DNA from: Aquimarina sp. AU58
GTDB taxonomy: Bacteria > Bacteroidota > Bacteroidia > Flavobacteriales > Flavobacteriaceae
Direction: 5' to 3'
Assembly: GCF_900312745.1 (NCBI RefSeq)
Contig: NZ_OMPD01000009.1
Location: forward strand, 62,001 to 126,000
DNA length: 64,000 bases
Position numbers and translations under genes: made by a program. Of the stretch, positions 52,042-60,860 are shown one piece after another. Below the pieces are notes generated by a model. The model was not told where the DNA came from and ran no database searches. It saw only the letters and a list, made by a program, of their open reading frames with translations. How positions within the stretch are numbered: position 1 is the first letter of the stretch; each line of letters starts with the position of its first letter.

Positions 52042-52378
52042 GGTTTTAAGAGTTTTAAAAATTAGTATTTGATGAAATTAGTTTTAAGATTGGTATGTAT
52101 TTCATCCCCTACAGAATTCAAAAATATGACGATGAGTACATGAAATACAAAGTAATATTCTTGATATTTATAAATTTAAACTGATACTTTGTGTATGTTG
52201 CAAGAGTTTGATTTTTGCCATTGTATACCAAACTATGTGTTGAATAAATTATTCACATTGTTTTTTTTGGTAGTTTTATTTCGTATTATTTTTTATATCA
52301 TTCACTTATATATTGAATTAAAAGATATGGTTTTCGAATTCTGTTGAGCAGTTTTTAAGAACTATAAAAATCACTTTA
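52042..52378. other. 337-bp divergent intergenic region
   Basis: Between the DUF5648 lipoprotein and the TPR/AraC regulator. Beyond the minus-strand promoter it is AT-rich, with no ORF and no clear consensus promoter toward the regulator. Confidence 0.5.
52119..52150 (-). promoter_or_regulatory. Promoter of the DUF5648 lipoprotein (TTG - 21 bp - TATTTTTG, minus strand)
   Basis: The -7 element TATTTTTG (52119-52126) and a TTG (52148-52150) are 21 bp apart, within the usual range. The start codon is 78 bp downstream. Confidence 0.6.
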
Positions 52379-54079
52379 ATGATCAGGAAGCATTCATTTT
52401 TAGGGTATCTGCTAATTTTATTTGTTTTTGCGCAGCCATTACGCGGACAAGTTAAAAGACCTAATGGTGCTCAGGATTTACTAGATTTTGATGAATTAAA
52501 AGAGATAATTGCAGAGCAACAAGAAGACTCTCTAAAATTAAAAATAGCACAGGGCTCTCTCGATAAAGCCAGATATCGATTAGATACACTACGTATGGCT
52601 AATGCGTATTATTTTTTATCCAAATTTAACCGTTCTAATCAATTACGCTATGCCGATAGTCTTATTGTAATTACCAAAGGTAAAAGTTATGAAAGATACC
52701 CGGCTTTGGGTTATTTGCGCAAGGGTAATGTGCGTTATGAAGAAGGAAATTACAAAGAAGCTTTAGAGCTTTATCTAATAGCATCAAAATCTGCAAAAGA
52801 AAACGGCAACGAACTGCTATACCTTAAGTTGAAATTTAATATAGGATTATTAAAAAATACCGCAGGAGAAAGAGAAGAAGCACAAGCTATTTTTTTGGAG
52901 TATTTAAGCTTTTTAGACCAAAACCCTAAATTTAAAACTTCAAAAACCTACAATAGAGTACTATTTGCTCTTACTGATTCATACATTTATAGCAATCAAT
53001 TTAAACTGGCCGAAGATTATATTGATAAAGGAATTCGGGAAGCATTAAAAACAAATGATATATCTATATATTCTAATTTTGTTGTGTATTCGGGGATGTA
53101 TGAATATTTCTCTAAAAACTACAATAAGGCAATTGACAGTCTTGAAAAAGGAAAAAATTTAATACAAAAGTCTGATGAGGTAAAGACAAGAATTGCTATC
53201 TGTGATTATTATATTGCCCGTTCATACCAGGATCAAGGTAAGGTAGAGCAGAGTATGCAATATTTTAAAAATGTAGATCGTATTCTCAAAGAAACTGAAG
53301 ATGTTATTCCCGAATTAATAGATACATATGATTATTTGATTGCTGATTCTAAAGCAAAAAAAAATCTTGAAAAGCAAATTGAATACATCAATACACTATT
53401 AAGATTGGATAGTATTAGACATGCTAATCAAATCTATTTAACCAAAAACATTAACGAAAGGTATGATACGGTAGAATTGATTTCTGAAAAAGAAAAATTA
53501 ATAGATCAATTACAACATGATAAATTCCTAAAAGAAGAAACCATAACTATTCTGATAGTGTTTCTTGTCATTTTGATCATGGTTGCTACATATGGTTTTC
53601 GCAAAAGCTATGTAAACAAAAGGCGTTTTTTAAGATTACTTGAAGATCAAAAAACCAAAGAGCATAATCTGCTAGATTTTGTTGATATCAGTACTGATAT
53701 TTCAAAAAAACAAGATATAGATATTCCGGAAGATGTTATAGAAGCTGTGTTAAAAAAGCTTCATAATTTTGAGAACTCGACTAAGTTTTCTAAAAAACAT
53801 TATACACTTAATTCATTAGCCAAAGAGTTAAATACAAATAGTGCGTACTTATCAAAGATTATAAATGTGTATAAAAATGTAAACTTTGCAAATTATCTCA
53901 ATAATTTAAGAATTGATTTTGCGGTAGATGAACTTGCCTCTAATAAATCATTACGCTCCTATACGATCAAGGCTATTGCAGAAGAGGTAGGGTTTAAAAA
54001 TGCACAATCGTTTTCTTCTGCGTTCTATAAAAAAACAGGTATTTATCCATCTTACTTCATTAAACATTTAGAGATATAA
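52379..54079 (+). CDS. Signal-TPR-transmembrane-AraC regulator
   Basis: 566 residues: signal peptide (about 1-23), a TPR-rich periplasmic region (about 45-365, for example YEEGNYKEALELYLIASKSA), one membrane helix (about 384-405, ILIVFLVILIMVATYG) and a C-terminal AraC HTH (LNSLAKELNTNSAYLSKIIN; AIAEEVGFKNAQSFSSAFYK, about 470-560). This one-component transmembrane layout is common in Flavobacteriia. The nearest downstream gene is the small lanthipeptide-like precursor, a possible target. Confidence 0.88.
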   Translation: MIRKHSFLGYLLILFVFAQPLRGQVKRPNGAQDLLDFDELKEIIAEQQEDSLKLKIAQGSLDKARYRLDTLRMANAYYFLSKFNRSNQLRYADSLIVITKGKSYERYPALGYLRKGNVRYEEGNYKEALELYLIASKSAKENGNELLYLKLKFNIGLLKNTAGEREEAQAIFLEYLSFLDQNPKFKTSKTYNRVLFALTDSYIYSNQFKLAEDYIDKGIREALKTNDISIYSNFVVYSGMYEYFSKNYNKAIDSLEKGKNLIQKSDEVKTRIAICDYYIARSYQDQGKVEQSMQYFKNVDRILKETEDVIPELIDTYDYLIADSKAKKNLEKQIEYINTLLRLDSIRHANQIYLTKNINERYDTVELISEKEKLIDQLQHDKFLKEETITILIVFLVILIMVATYGFRKSYVNKRRFLRLLEDQKTKEHNLLDFVDISTDISKKQDIDIPEDVIEAVLKKLHNFENSTKFSKKHYTLNSLAKELNTNSAYLSKIINVYKNVNFANYLNNLRIDFAVDELASNKSLRSYTIKAIAEEVGFKNAQSFSSAFYKKTGIYPSYFIKHLEI

Positions 54080-54137
54080 AGTAAAAACGTATAGTGTCTA
54101 CTTCAATGTTTTTATGCCTTAAATTTATAAATATCAA

Positions 54138-54154
54138 CTAATATGTCATATTAG
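54138..54154. promoter_or_regulatory. 17-bp palindrome upstream of the lanthipeptide-like gene
   Basis: CTAATATG and CATATTAG around a single T; 54 bp upstream of the small ORF and just before a -7-like TATATTTT (54170-54177). Candidate operator. Confidence 0.45.
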
Positions 54155-54208
54155 GAGTTAGTTAAAAGCTATATTTTTAATATTAAGAACACACAAACTG
54201 AAATTGTT

Positions 54209-54382
54209 ATGAAAACAAATAAGAAAATAAAATCATTTAAGTTAGAAAAGATAAAAATCACCAAATTGGTGAATGCAAATACAATCAAGGGAGGTGATAG
54301 TATACCGCCTGCTACAGAAAGATTTTGCAATACGAAGAAATGTTTCACCAAACTAACCAAAACGGTTCCGGTAGAGGAATAG
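54209..54382 (+). CDS. Class I lanthipeptide-like precursor with double-glycine leader (orphan)
   Basis: 57 residues, too short for common gene callers' limits. Lys-rich leader with FKLEKIKITKLVNANTIKGG (10-29) matching the Bacteroidota lanthipeptide leader pattern (L-x-K-x-x-I-x-x-L-x ... I-x-GG). The 28-residue core after Gly29 has two Cys (40, 45) and several Ser/Thr (31, 36, 42, 47, 50, 52) that could form lanthionine rings. No lanthipeptide dehydratase or cyclase is in the window. It lies between the TPR/AraC regulator and tRNA-Phe and is followed by a terminator. Confidence 0.65.
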   Translation: MKTNKKIKSFKLEKIKITKLVNANTIKGGDSIPPATERFCNTKKCFTKLTKTVPVEE

Positions 54383-54410
54383 GGCGATTTTTTAATGATA
54401 TGTAATAAAA

Positions 54411-54434
54411 AAACCCGAACATTTGTTCGGGTTT
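54411..54434. terminator. Bidirectional terminator between the small peptide gene and tRNA-Phe
   Basis: Perfect 10-bp arms (AAACCCGAAC and its complement) with an ATTT loop, flanked by A and T runs. Serves the peptide gene (plus) and tRNA-Phe (minus). Confidence 0.88.
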
Positions 54435-54440
54435 TTAAGG

Positions 54441-54513
54441 TGGTGCCTCCAGGAATCGAACCAGGGACACAAGGATTTTCAGTCCTTTGCTCTACCAACT
54501 GAGCTAAGGCACC
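54441..54513 (-). tRNA. tRNA-Phe (anticodon GAA)
   Basis: 73 nt without the CCA tail. The acceptor stem is GGTGCCT/AGGCACC, D arm TAGCTCAGTTGGTAGAGC, anticodon loop CTGAAAA (GAA), T arm GGTTCGATTCC and discriminator A. The CCA end is not encoded (CCT follows). It has a consensus promoter on the minus strand and a terminator. Confidence 0.95.
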
Positions 54514-54529
54514 TTGCTGTAAGCGGATG

Positions 54530-54559
54530 CAAATATAGAACGCTTTTTTTAATACTCAA
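54530..54559 (-). promoter_or_regulatory. Promoter of tRNA-Phe (TTG - 19 bp - TATATTTG, minus strand)
   Basis: The -7 element TATATTTG (54530-54537) and TTG (54557-54559) are exactly 19 bp apart, 16 bp upstream of the mature tRNA 5' end. Confidence 0.8.
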
Positions 54560-54611
54560 AAGAAAAAATTAAAAAAATCGTTTTGTATTTTTACGACATA
54601 CAAATAAAAGT

Positions 54612-55343
54612 ATGAATCTCATTATTGATGTAGGGAATACATATACCAAAATAGGAGTTTTTGAAGAATCAAAAATTGTCTGTAAAAAAAGGATTGAACA
54701 ATATCATTTTAAAGAGGCAATTCAAAATATCAAAGAAGAATACCCTTTGATCACTGATGCCATAATTTCTTCGGTATCTACTATAGAAGAGAATCATGTA
54801 ACATATATTAAGCGTTTGTATAATACGCTTATGTTAGATCATCAGGTAGAAATGCCATTCAAAAACCTGTATAAGACCCCAACTACACTAGGAATAGATC
54901 GATTAGCTTTGGTAGCAGCGGCGGTAGATCAGTTTCCTAATAAGGATGTATTGGTCATCGATGCAGGAACTTGTATAACATATGATTTTAAAAACAAAAA
55001 AGAAGAGTATCTTGGTGGCGCAATTGGACCGGGAGTGCGACTTAGATATGAGAGTCTTCATAATTATACAGCAAAACTACCGTTGTTACAGGTAACTGAT
55101 CCAAAAAATTATATAGGAAACAGTACAGAAGAGGCAATACATTCTGGAGTAGTTTTTGGAATTTTGCATGAAATTGATGGAGTAATTGAAGAATATTGCA
55201 ACATTTATACTGATTTAACAGTTATTTTAACTGGTGGAGATGCACATTTTTTGTCTAAAAGATTAAAAAATAGCATATTTGCCACTTCTAATTTTTTGTT
55301 GGAGGGATTAAACCGCATTTTAGCTTTTAATAATAGTAAATGA
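54612..55343 (+). CDS. coaX: Type III pantothenate kinase
   Basis: 243 residues with the CoaX motifs: IDVGNTYTKIGVFE (4-17, phosphate-binding), TTLGIDRLALVAAAVDQFPN and VLVIDAGTCITYDF (about 116-129). It phosphorylates pantothenate at the first step of coenzyme A synthesis and is cytoplasmic. It opens the conserved flavobacterial order coaX - barrel - TPR - lptC - CorC and overlaps the next gene by 4 bp. Confidence 0.95.
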   Translation: MNLIIDVGNTYTKIGVFEESKIVCKKRIEQYHFKEAIQNIKEEYPLITDAIISSVSTIEENHVTYIKRLYNTLMLDHQVEMPFKNLYKTPTTLGIDRLALVAAAVDQFPNKDVLVIDAGTCITYDFKNKKEEYLGGAIGPGVRLRYESLHNYTAKLPLLQVTDPKNYIGNSTEEAIHSGVVFGILHEIDGVIEEYCNIYTDLTVILTGGDAHFLSKRLKNSIFATSNFLLEGLNRILAFNNSK

Positions 55344-56584
55344 TAAAGAAGATTTTAGTGATCATATTGGTACACGTTACCATAATATCTTACGCTCAGG
55401 AAGGGACTTCGTCTCCGTATTCTTTTTATGGGATAGGGATTCCGAAGTTCAAAGGAACAGTAGAAAACAGATCGATGGGGGGATTGAGTATATATACAGA
55501 TAGTATTCATTTAAACCTTCAAAACCCTGCATCTTATGGAGATTTGAGACTTACAACATATACAGTAGGAGCATCATATCGTAGATATAAAATTAGTAAT
55601 ACCAATCAATCATCATCAGGAGAGAATGCCTCATTAGATTATTTGGCTATTGGTATTCCTGCTGGTAAATTTGGTTTTGGTTTTGGAGTTATTCCCCTTA
55701 CTTCTGTAGGGTATGAACTTAATAGTGTTAAAGATGATGGAAGCGAACTTCGATTCACCGGGAACGGAGGATTGAATAAGGTCTTTTTGGCTACAGGGTT
55801 CAAAGTTAACAAGAATCTGAGCGTAGGTATAGATTTAAATTATAACTTTGGGAATATTGAAAACAAAACAATATTACGAAGACCGGGTGTTCAATTTGAT
55901 ACAAGGGAAATAAATAATTCGGATTTGTCATCCTTTAGTTTATCTTTCGGAGTGACGTATAAAACTATGATCACAGAGAAACTAGAACTAGTTGCTTCTG
56001 CAGTGTCAACGCCTTCTTTTGAATTAACCACAGATAGTACGAGAGAACTTGCTACTGTTATAATTGATAATAGTGGTAGAGAAGGAGTTATAGAAAGACA
56101 AGATGTTGCTGTAGAAGACAAAGAAATAGATCTTCCTGCCGAATTTAAATTTGGTACCGGGATTGGGGAACGTAAAAAATGGTTTGTAGGCGCAGAATAT
56201 ATATACATGGATTCTGGAAAATTTACGAATCTTGTATCTAACCAGGATAATGTTGTGTATGAGAACGCCTCAAAATTTAAAGCGGGAGGATATTATATTC
56301 CTAATTATAACTCGTTAACTAGCTATTTTAGCAGGGTTGTATACCGTGCTGGATTTCGTTATGAGGAGACAGGATTAAATATTAATAACGGTTCGATTAA
56401 TGAGTTTGGCATATCTTTTGGAGTAGGCTTACCAGTTGGTAGATTATTCTCGAATACAAATATAGGTTTCGAGTATGGTCAACGGGGAACAACAAATTTT
56501 GGGCTTGTTAAAGAAGAGTTTTTTAATATCTCTTTAAGTTTGTCATTAAATGATAAATGGTTCAGGAAAATAAAATTTAATTAA
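55340..56584 (+). CDS. Outer-membrane barrel protein (FadL/PorV-like fold)
   Basis: 414 residues: signal peptide (about 1-19, ending ISYAQ), then SSPYSFYGIGIPKFKGTVEN and RSMGGLSIYTD, as in FadL/PorV-type Bacteroidota barrels, with NLQNPASYGDL. The C-terminus ends in aromatic-rich strands (SLNDKWFRKIKFN). Ligand unknown. The ATGA overlap with coaX and the conserved order suggest co-expression with lipopolysaccharide transport genes. Confidence 0.8.
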   Translation: MIKKILVIILVHVTIISYAQEGTSSPYSFYGIGIPKFKGTVENRSMGGLSIYTDSIHLNLQNPASYGDLRLTTYTVGASYRRYKISNTNQSSSGENASLDYLAIGIPAGKFGFGFGVIPLTSVGYELNSVKDDGSELRFTGNGGLNKVFLATGFKVNKNLSVGIDLNYNFGNIENKTILRRPGVQFDTREINNSDLSSFSLSFGVTYKTMITEKLELVASAVSTPSFELTTDSTRELATVIIDNSGREGVIERQDVAVEDKEIDLPAEFKFGTGIGERKKWFVGAEYIYMDSGKFTNLVSNQDNVVYENASKFKAGGYYIPNYNSLTSYFSRVVYRAGFRYEETGLNINNGSINEFGISFGVGLPVGRLFSNTNIGFEYGQRGTTNFGLVKEEFFNISLSLSLNDKWFRKIKFN

Positions 56585-56604
56585 ATACAATAATTACTAC
56601 AGCT

Positions 56605-57975
56605 ATGAATACTAAAGTTTTATTTATAATAGCAACAGGATTAGTTTTAAGCACTACAAAAGTAAGCGCTCAGGCTACAGACTGTGCAACTACAGCATCC
56701 ATCGCTTATGAGCATGCTAAAGTAAAGAATTATACTGCTGCAGAGGAGCCTCTGTGGAAAGTGAGAAAAGAATGCCCTACATATAGCGTTGCAACATATC
56801 AATTTGGACAAAAATTGTTAGTAGCTAAGTATAAAAAAGCCTCTGCTGCAGAGAAATCTACTCTTGCTAATGAAATCATTACATTATGGAAAGAGCGTTT
56901 TCAATACTTCCCGGCAAAAACTAAAATTGGAGATATGCATTCTGATATAGGTCAGTTAATGTATGATAATAAAATAGGAACCAAAGAAAGTCAGTTTGTA
57001 GAGTTTGATAAAGCATATACAAAAGATAAGAAAAACTTTAAAAGACCTAAGAAATTATATACCTATTTCTCTCTTTTTGTGGATCTTCATGGCGAAGGGA
57101 AAAAAGAACTTCAGGGAGTTTTTGATCTATATGATGATATTACAGAAAAGATAGAGAATGAAGAAAGTAGGTTGGCAAAAACAATTGCAGAACTTACAGA
57201 TAAAGAAGAAACAGGAACTGCATTATCGTCTAAAGAAAAAAGAAAACTAAAAAATTCTGGTATTAACCTAAATGCCTTTAGTAAAGTAAAAGCAGGGATT
57301 AACCAGAAACTTGGAGAATTAGCTGATTGTAAAAACCTAATACCTCTTTATGCTGGACAGTTTGAGTCTAAAAAAACAGATGCAAGTTGGTTAAAAGGAG
57401 CAGCAGGAAGAATGTCGTCTAAAGATTGTACCGATGATCCATTGTTTTTTAAGTTAGTAGAAGCACTACATAAAACAGAACCATCTGCAAAGTCAGCTTA
57501 TTATTTAGGAATATTAGCATTAAAAGACAAGAAGACAACTACTGCGTTAAAGTACTTTAATCAATCTGCAGAATTAGAAACTAAAACGAGCGATAAAGCT
57601 AAAGTTTATTTCAGGATTGGTGAAGTGATGAAAAGACAAGGAAGTAAAGGAAAAGCTAGATCTTATTATAGAAAAGCACTTAAGCATAGACCATCTATGG
57701 GAGTTTGCTACCTTAGAATTGCAGGTATGATAGCAAGTAGTGCAAATAGCTGTGGTGCCGATGTGTTTAGTAAAAGAGCAGTGTATTGGTTGGCAGAAAA
57801 CTATGCTCGAAGAGCAGGAAAAGTAGATCCAAGTTTAAAATCTACAGCAAATAAATTTGCAGCTAACTATCATGCTAAAGCACCATCAAAAACTGATATT
57901 TTTAACAACCCAGAAAAAAAATCTGTAAGTATCGGATGCTGGATTGGTGAAACGGTTAGAGTGCCAAAGCTATAA
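56605..57975 (+). CDS. Secreted TPR protein
   Basis: 456 residues: signal peptide (about 1-22, ending VSAQA). TPR-like helical pairs near the start (AYEHAKVKNYTAAEEPLWKV, about 32-51) and in the C-terminal half (SAYYLGILALKDKKTTTALK; KVYFRIGEVMKRQGSKGKAR), with a coiled-coil between (NEESRLAKTIAELTDKEETG, about 185-204). Several Cys residues (CATT, CPTY, CKNL, CTDDP, CYLR, CGAD) may form disulfides. A scaffold for outer-membrane or envelope assembly is inferred from conserved neighbours. The stop overlaps the lptC start by 1 bp. Confidence 0.78.
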   Translation: MNTKVLFIIATGLVLSTTKVSAQATDCATTASIAYEHAKVKNYTAAEEPLWKVRKECPTYSVATYQFGQKLLVAKYKKASAAEKSTLANEIITLWKERFQYFPAKTKIGDMHSDIGQLMYDNKIGTKESQFVEFDKAYTKDKKNFKRPKKLYTYFSLFVDLHGEGKKELQGVFDLYDDITEKIENEESRLAKTIAELTDKEETGTALSSKEKRKLKNSGINLNAFSKVKAGINQKLGELADCKNLIPLYAGQFESKKTDASWLKGAAGRMSSKDCTDDPLFFKLVEALHKTEPSAKSAYYLGILALKDKKTTTALKYFNQSAELETKTSDKAKVYFRIGEVMKRQGSKGKARSYYRKALKHRPSMGVCYLRIAGMIASSANSCGADVFSKRAVYWLAENYARRAGKVDPSLKSTANKFAANYHAKAPSKTDIFNNPEKKSVSIGCWIGETVRVPKL

Positions 57976-58532
57976 TGCAGAATAAAAAAATATATACAAT
58001 AGTAAACATTGTCACAGCATTTGCTGTGACAATGTTTTTTTCATGTCAATCAACATCAAAAAATGATCTGGGAGATTTAGTTATAGAAGACGCTCCTATT
58101 GCAGAGGGGTATGAGATAAATCTTAAATATACAGACTCAGGAAGACTTACAGCAATACTTAAAACATCAAAAATATTAGATTATTCTAACAAATCTTTTG
58201 TGTACCATGAATTCCCAGAAGGTATCGTGTTAGATATCATTGATAAAGAAGGAAAAGTAAGTGTAGTTACTTCGGATTATGCAATTTCTTACCAGCAAAC
58301 AGGTTTAATCGATATGAGAGGTAATGTAGATATACGAACTGCCGATAGTACTCATTTACAAGCCAAACAGTTATATTGGGATCAAAATATTAATTGGATA
58401 TTTACAGACCAACCCTATAAAAGTTATTTGCCAGATGGAACAATTAATGAAGCAGATGGTTTTGATGCTAATCAGGATTTTACTATCTTGAATTCAAGAA
58501 TAAATGACGGGGTAATGTTTATAGAGGAGTAA
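57975..58532 (+). CDS. lptC: LPS export protein LptC
   Basis: 185 residues: lipoprotein-like signal (lipobox MFFSC, Cys24) and an LptC/OstA-type beta-jellyroll: GRLTAILKTSKILDYSNK, FVYHEFPEGIVLDI and TADSTHLQAKQLYWDQNINW. LptC links the LptBFG transporter to the LptA bridge. Its first 22 codons contain a perfect 16-bp hairpin with a T tract, listed separately. It overlaps the TPR gene by one base. Confidence 0.87.
   Translation: MQNKKIYTIVNIVTAFAVTMFFSCQSTSKNDLGDLVIEDAPIAEGYEINLKYTDSGRLTAILKTSKILDYSNKSFVYHEFPEGIVLDIIDKEGKVSVVTSDYAISYQQTGLIDMRGNVDIRTADSTHLQAKQLYWDQNINWIFTDQPYKSYLPDGTINEADGFDANQDFTILNSRINDGVMFIEE
58004..58041 (+). terminator. Terminator-like hairpin inside the lptC signal-peptide codons
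   Basis: Perfect 16-bp arms (AAACATTGTCACAGCA at 58004-58019; complement at 58022-58037), a two-base spacer (so GCATTTGC can form the loop) and TTTT to 58041. It encodes the hydrophobic VNIVTAFAVTMFF stretch. It has every feature of an intrinsic terminator yet lies 30 nt inside the gene. Confidence 0.7.
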
Positions 58533-58541
58533 TCCAGTACT

Positions 58542-58736
58542 ATGATGAAAGTATTTAGATTTTTTGAATATGCCTACTTGGCTATTATGTGTTTTTTTAT
58601 TTACGAAGCATATGTAGAGTGGGGACAAGAAGGCGGAAGAAGTATGCTTTATATTTTCTTTGCAATCGCCGCAATTTTTATGTTTTTCTTTAAAAGAAAC
58701 TTTAGAAAACGATTTGACGCCAATAACAAAGACTAA
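58542..58736 (+). CDS. Small two-helix membrane protein
   Basis: 64 residues: helices at about 8-24 (EYAYLAIMCFFIYEAYV) and 33-50 (SMLYIFFAIAAIFMFFF) and a basic tail (KRNFRKRF). It lies 9 bp after lptC and 3 bp before the CorC gene; function unknown. Conserved position suggests it belongs to the operon. Confidence 0.78.
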   Translation: MMKVFRFFEYAYLAIMCFFIYEAYVEWGQEGGRSMLYIFFAIAAIFMFFFKRNFRKRFDANNKD

Positions 58737-58739
58737 TTC

Positions 58740-60008
58740 ATGGAATTACATATCATTGTTATTATTCTTTCCCTTATTCTTTCAGCTTTTTTTTCAGGAA
58801 TGGAAATCGCCTATGTTTCTTCTAATAAAATACACATAGAGATTGAGAAAAAACAAGGAGGATTTATCTCAAATATCCTGGCGCGATTAACAAAAAAACC
58901 TTCCAAATTTATTGCAACAATGCTTGTAGGTAACAATATAGCATTGGTTGTATATGGGTTTTATATGGGCGAAATACTGATGAAAATAATAGCCGGATAT
59001 TTTCCTGAAATAGCAGGTAGCATTACTTTGTTACTACAAACAACTATTTCGACTTTGGTGATTCTAATTACAGCAGAATTTTTACCTAAAGTATTCTTTC
59101 AGATTTATTCTAATACGTTACTCAAAGCCTTTTCATTTCCTGCATATGTTTTTTATGTTGTATTTACACCTATTTCATCATTTGTAATATGGGTTTCTGA
59201 TTTTGTGCTCAAAAAATTTCTGAAAACAGACGGAGACCAGGTTCAACTTGCTTTTAGTAAAACAGAACTAGGGGATTATATAAATGAGCAAATGGAAACT
59301 ATCGAGGAGCATGACGAAATTGATAGCGAAATCCAGATTTTTCAGAATGCATTGGATTTTTCAGACGTTAAGTCGAGAGAAGTAATGGTTCCCAGAACAG
59401 AGATAGTAGGCGTAGAGAAATTACAATCAATAGAAGAAGTGAGTACCTTATTTATAGATACAGGTCTGTCAAAAATAATTGTGTATAACAATACTGTAGA
59501 CGATATCATTGGGTATGTACACTCTTTCGAGTTATTTAAAAAACCTAAATCGTTAAGATCAATTCTTTTGCCAGTGGTTTTTGTGCCAGAAACAATGTTT
59601 GTTAAAGATGTACTTAATCTTCTTACCAAAAAACATAAAAGTATAGCAGTGGTGATCGATGAGTATGGAGGTACCAGTGGTATTATTACAGTAGAAGATA
59701 TTGTAGAAGAGCTTTTTGGCGAAATTGAAGACGAACATGATTCTGTAGAACTTATCGAAGAACAATTGTCAGAAAATGATTATCGATTTTCTGCAAGAAT
59801 AGAAGTAGATCATATCAACGAGTCCTATAAATTAAACCTTCCGGAAGATGAAAATTATGAAACATTGGGAGGGATGATTGTAAACCATACCGAAGAAATT
59901 CCTCAACAAGGAGAAGAAGTGAAAATAGATGGTTTCAAAATTAAAATTATAGAGACTTCTAATACCAAAATTGAGATTGTAGAATTACATGTGATACCAG
60001 AGGATTAA
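58740..60008 (+). CDS. CNNM/CorC-family membrane protein (hemolysin-like)
   Basis: 422 residues: DUF21/CNNM membrane domain (about 1-180, with GMEIAYVSSNKIHIE at 21-35), a CBS pair (about 200-325, KSREVMVPRTEIVGVE and KSIAVVIDEYGGTSGIITVE), then a CorC/HlyC domain (about 340-422, LGGMIVNHTEEIPQQGEE). Such proteins are implicated in Mg/Co or Na/Mg transport and adenylate sensing. It follows the small membrane protein after 3 bp. Confidence 0.9.
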   Translation: MELHIIVIILSLILSAFFSGMEIAYVSSNKIHIEIEKKQGGFISNILARLTKKPSKFIATMLVGNNIALVVYGFYMGEILMKIIAGYFPEIAGSITLLLQTTISTLVILITAEFLPKVFFQIYSNTLLKAFSFPAYVFYVVFTPISSFVIWVSDFVLKKFLKTDGDQVQLAFSKTELGDYINEQMETIEEHDEIDSEIQIFQNALDFSDVKSREVMVPRTEIVGVEKLQSIEEVSTLFIDTGLSKIIVYNNTVDDIIGYVHSFELFKKPKSLRSILLPVVFVPETMFVKDVLNLLTKKHKSIAVVIDEYGGTSGIITVEDIVEELFGEIEDEHDSVELIEEQLSENDYRFSARIEVDHINESYKLNLPEDENYETLGGMIVNHTEEIPQQGEEVKIDGFKIKIIETSNTKIEIVELHVIPED

Positions 60009-60021
60009 TAATACTATTGCG

Positions 60022-60714
60022 ATGAGCAAAAAAACACGAAACCAGGGGATTGTAGTATTTGTTGTAGTTTACATCATTATTGTGATATGTGATCTGGTTT
60101 GTAGTAGTAATGAAGCGTACTCGGATTTTAGAAATATTACAAAACCTTCAATTCTAGGTTCATTAATCATCTTTTTTTTGGTACATAGAAAGGGACTGGG
60201 TATTTCTGTATTTAGATTAATGATATTGGCCTTGTTGTTTTCTTTAGCCGGAGATATACTACTTTTATTTGTTGTGCAATCTCAACTTTTCTTTATTGCA
60301 GGTTTGGTTATGTTTTTGCTGGCACATATAATGTATATTTTGGTGTTTCTTAAAAAGCATAATAAGCACAAAAAAAATAAGATTTTTCTTATACTAACCG
60401 TTGCTTATGGAGCAGGTTTGTTCTATTTGTTATACCCTGGGCTAGGAGATATGTTAATCCCTGTGATAGTGTATATGATCGTGATTTTGTTAATGTCAAA
60501 TGCATCATATTTAAGAGAGAAACGAGTCTCTCAAATGAGCTTTCTTATGGTTTTTATAGGTTCCCTGTTTTTTATGATCTCTGATAGCATTTTGGCATTT
60601 ACAATGTTTTATCAGTCTTTGCCTATGAGTAACATATGGATTATGACTACATATGCAACAGCTCAGCTTTTGATTGTTTGTGGTGTTTTAAGACAAAAAA
60701 ATCAAATTTTTTAA
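60022..60714 (+). CDS. YhhN-family lysoplasmalogenase-like membrane protein
   Basis: 230 residues, about eight helices. Family marks are TKPSILGSLIIFFL (about 40-53), FSLAGDILLLF (about 73-83), FLLAHIMYILVFL and GSLFFMISDSILAF with conserved Asp and Lys. Characterised YhhN/TMEM86 proteins hydrolyse vinyl-ether lysolipids; activity here is not shown. It lies 13 bp after the CorC gene. Confidence 0.85.
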   Translation: MSKKTRNQGIVVFVVVYIIIVICDLVCSSNEAYSDFRNITKPSILGSLIIFFLVHRKGLGISVFRLMILALLFSLAGDILLLFVVQSQLFFIAGLVMFLLAHIMYILVFLKKHNKHKKNKIFLILTVAYGAGLFYLLYPGLGDMLIPVIVYMIVILLMSNASYLREKRVSQMSFLMVFIGSLFFMISDSILAFTMFYQSLPMSNIWIMTTYATAQLLIVCGVLRQKNQIF

Positions 60715-60860
60715 AGTAATAAAAGTACGTAGAAACCACACTATTCTATATTAAAAACCGAAAGAGTTAAAACTTCATAAGACTTTCAGTTTTTTAATTG
60801 GTATTATTACAATAAAATGGTATTTTCGCCCACTATATTTTGAATAAATTATAATATACC

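Noticed and set aside
54169..54498. Minus-strand ORF of 109 codons
   Set aside because: It runs antisense through the lanthipeptide-like gene, the terminator and tRNA-Phe; its translation begins with tRNA-derived sequence and has no family pattern.
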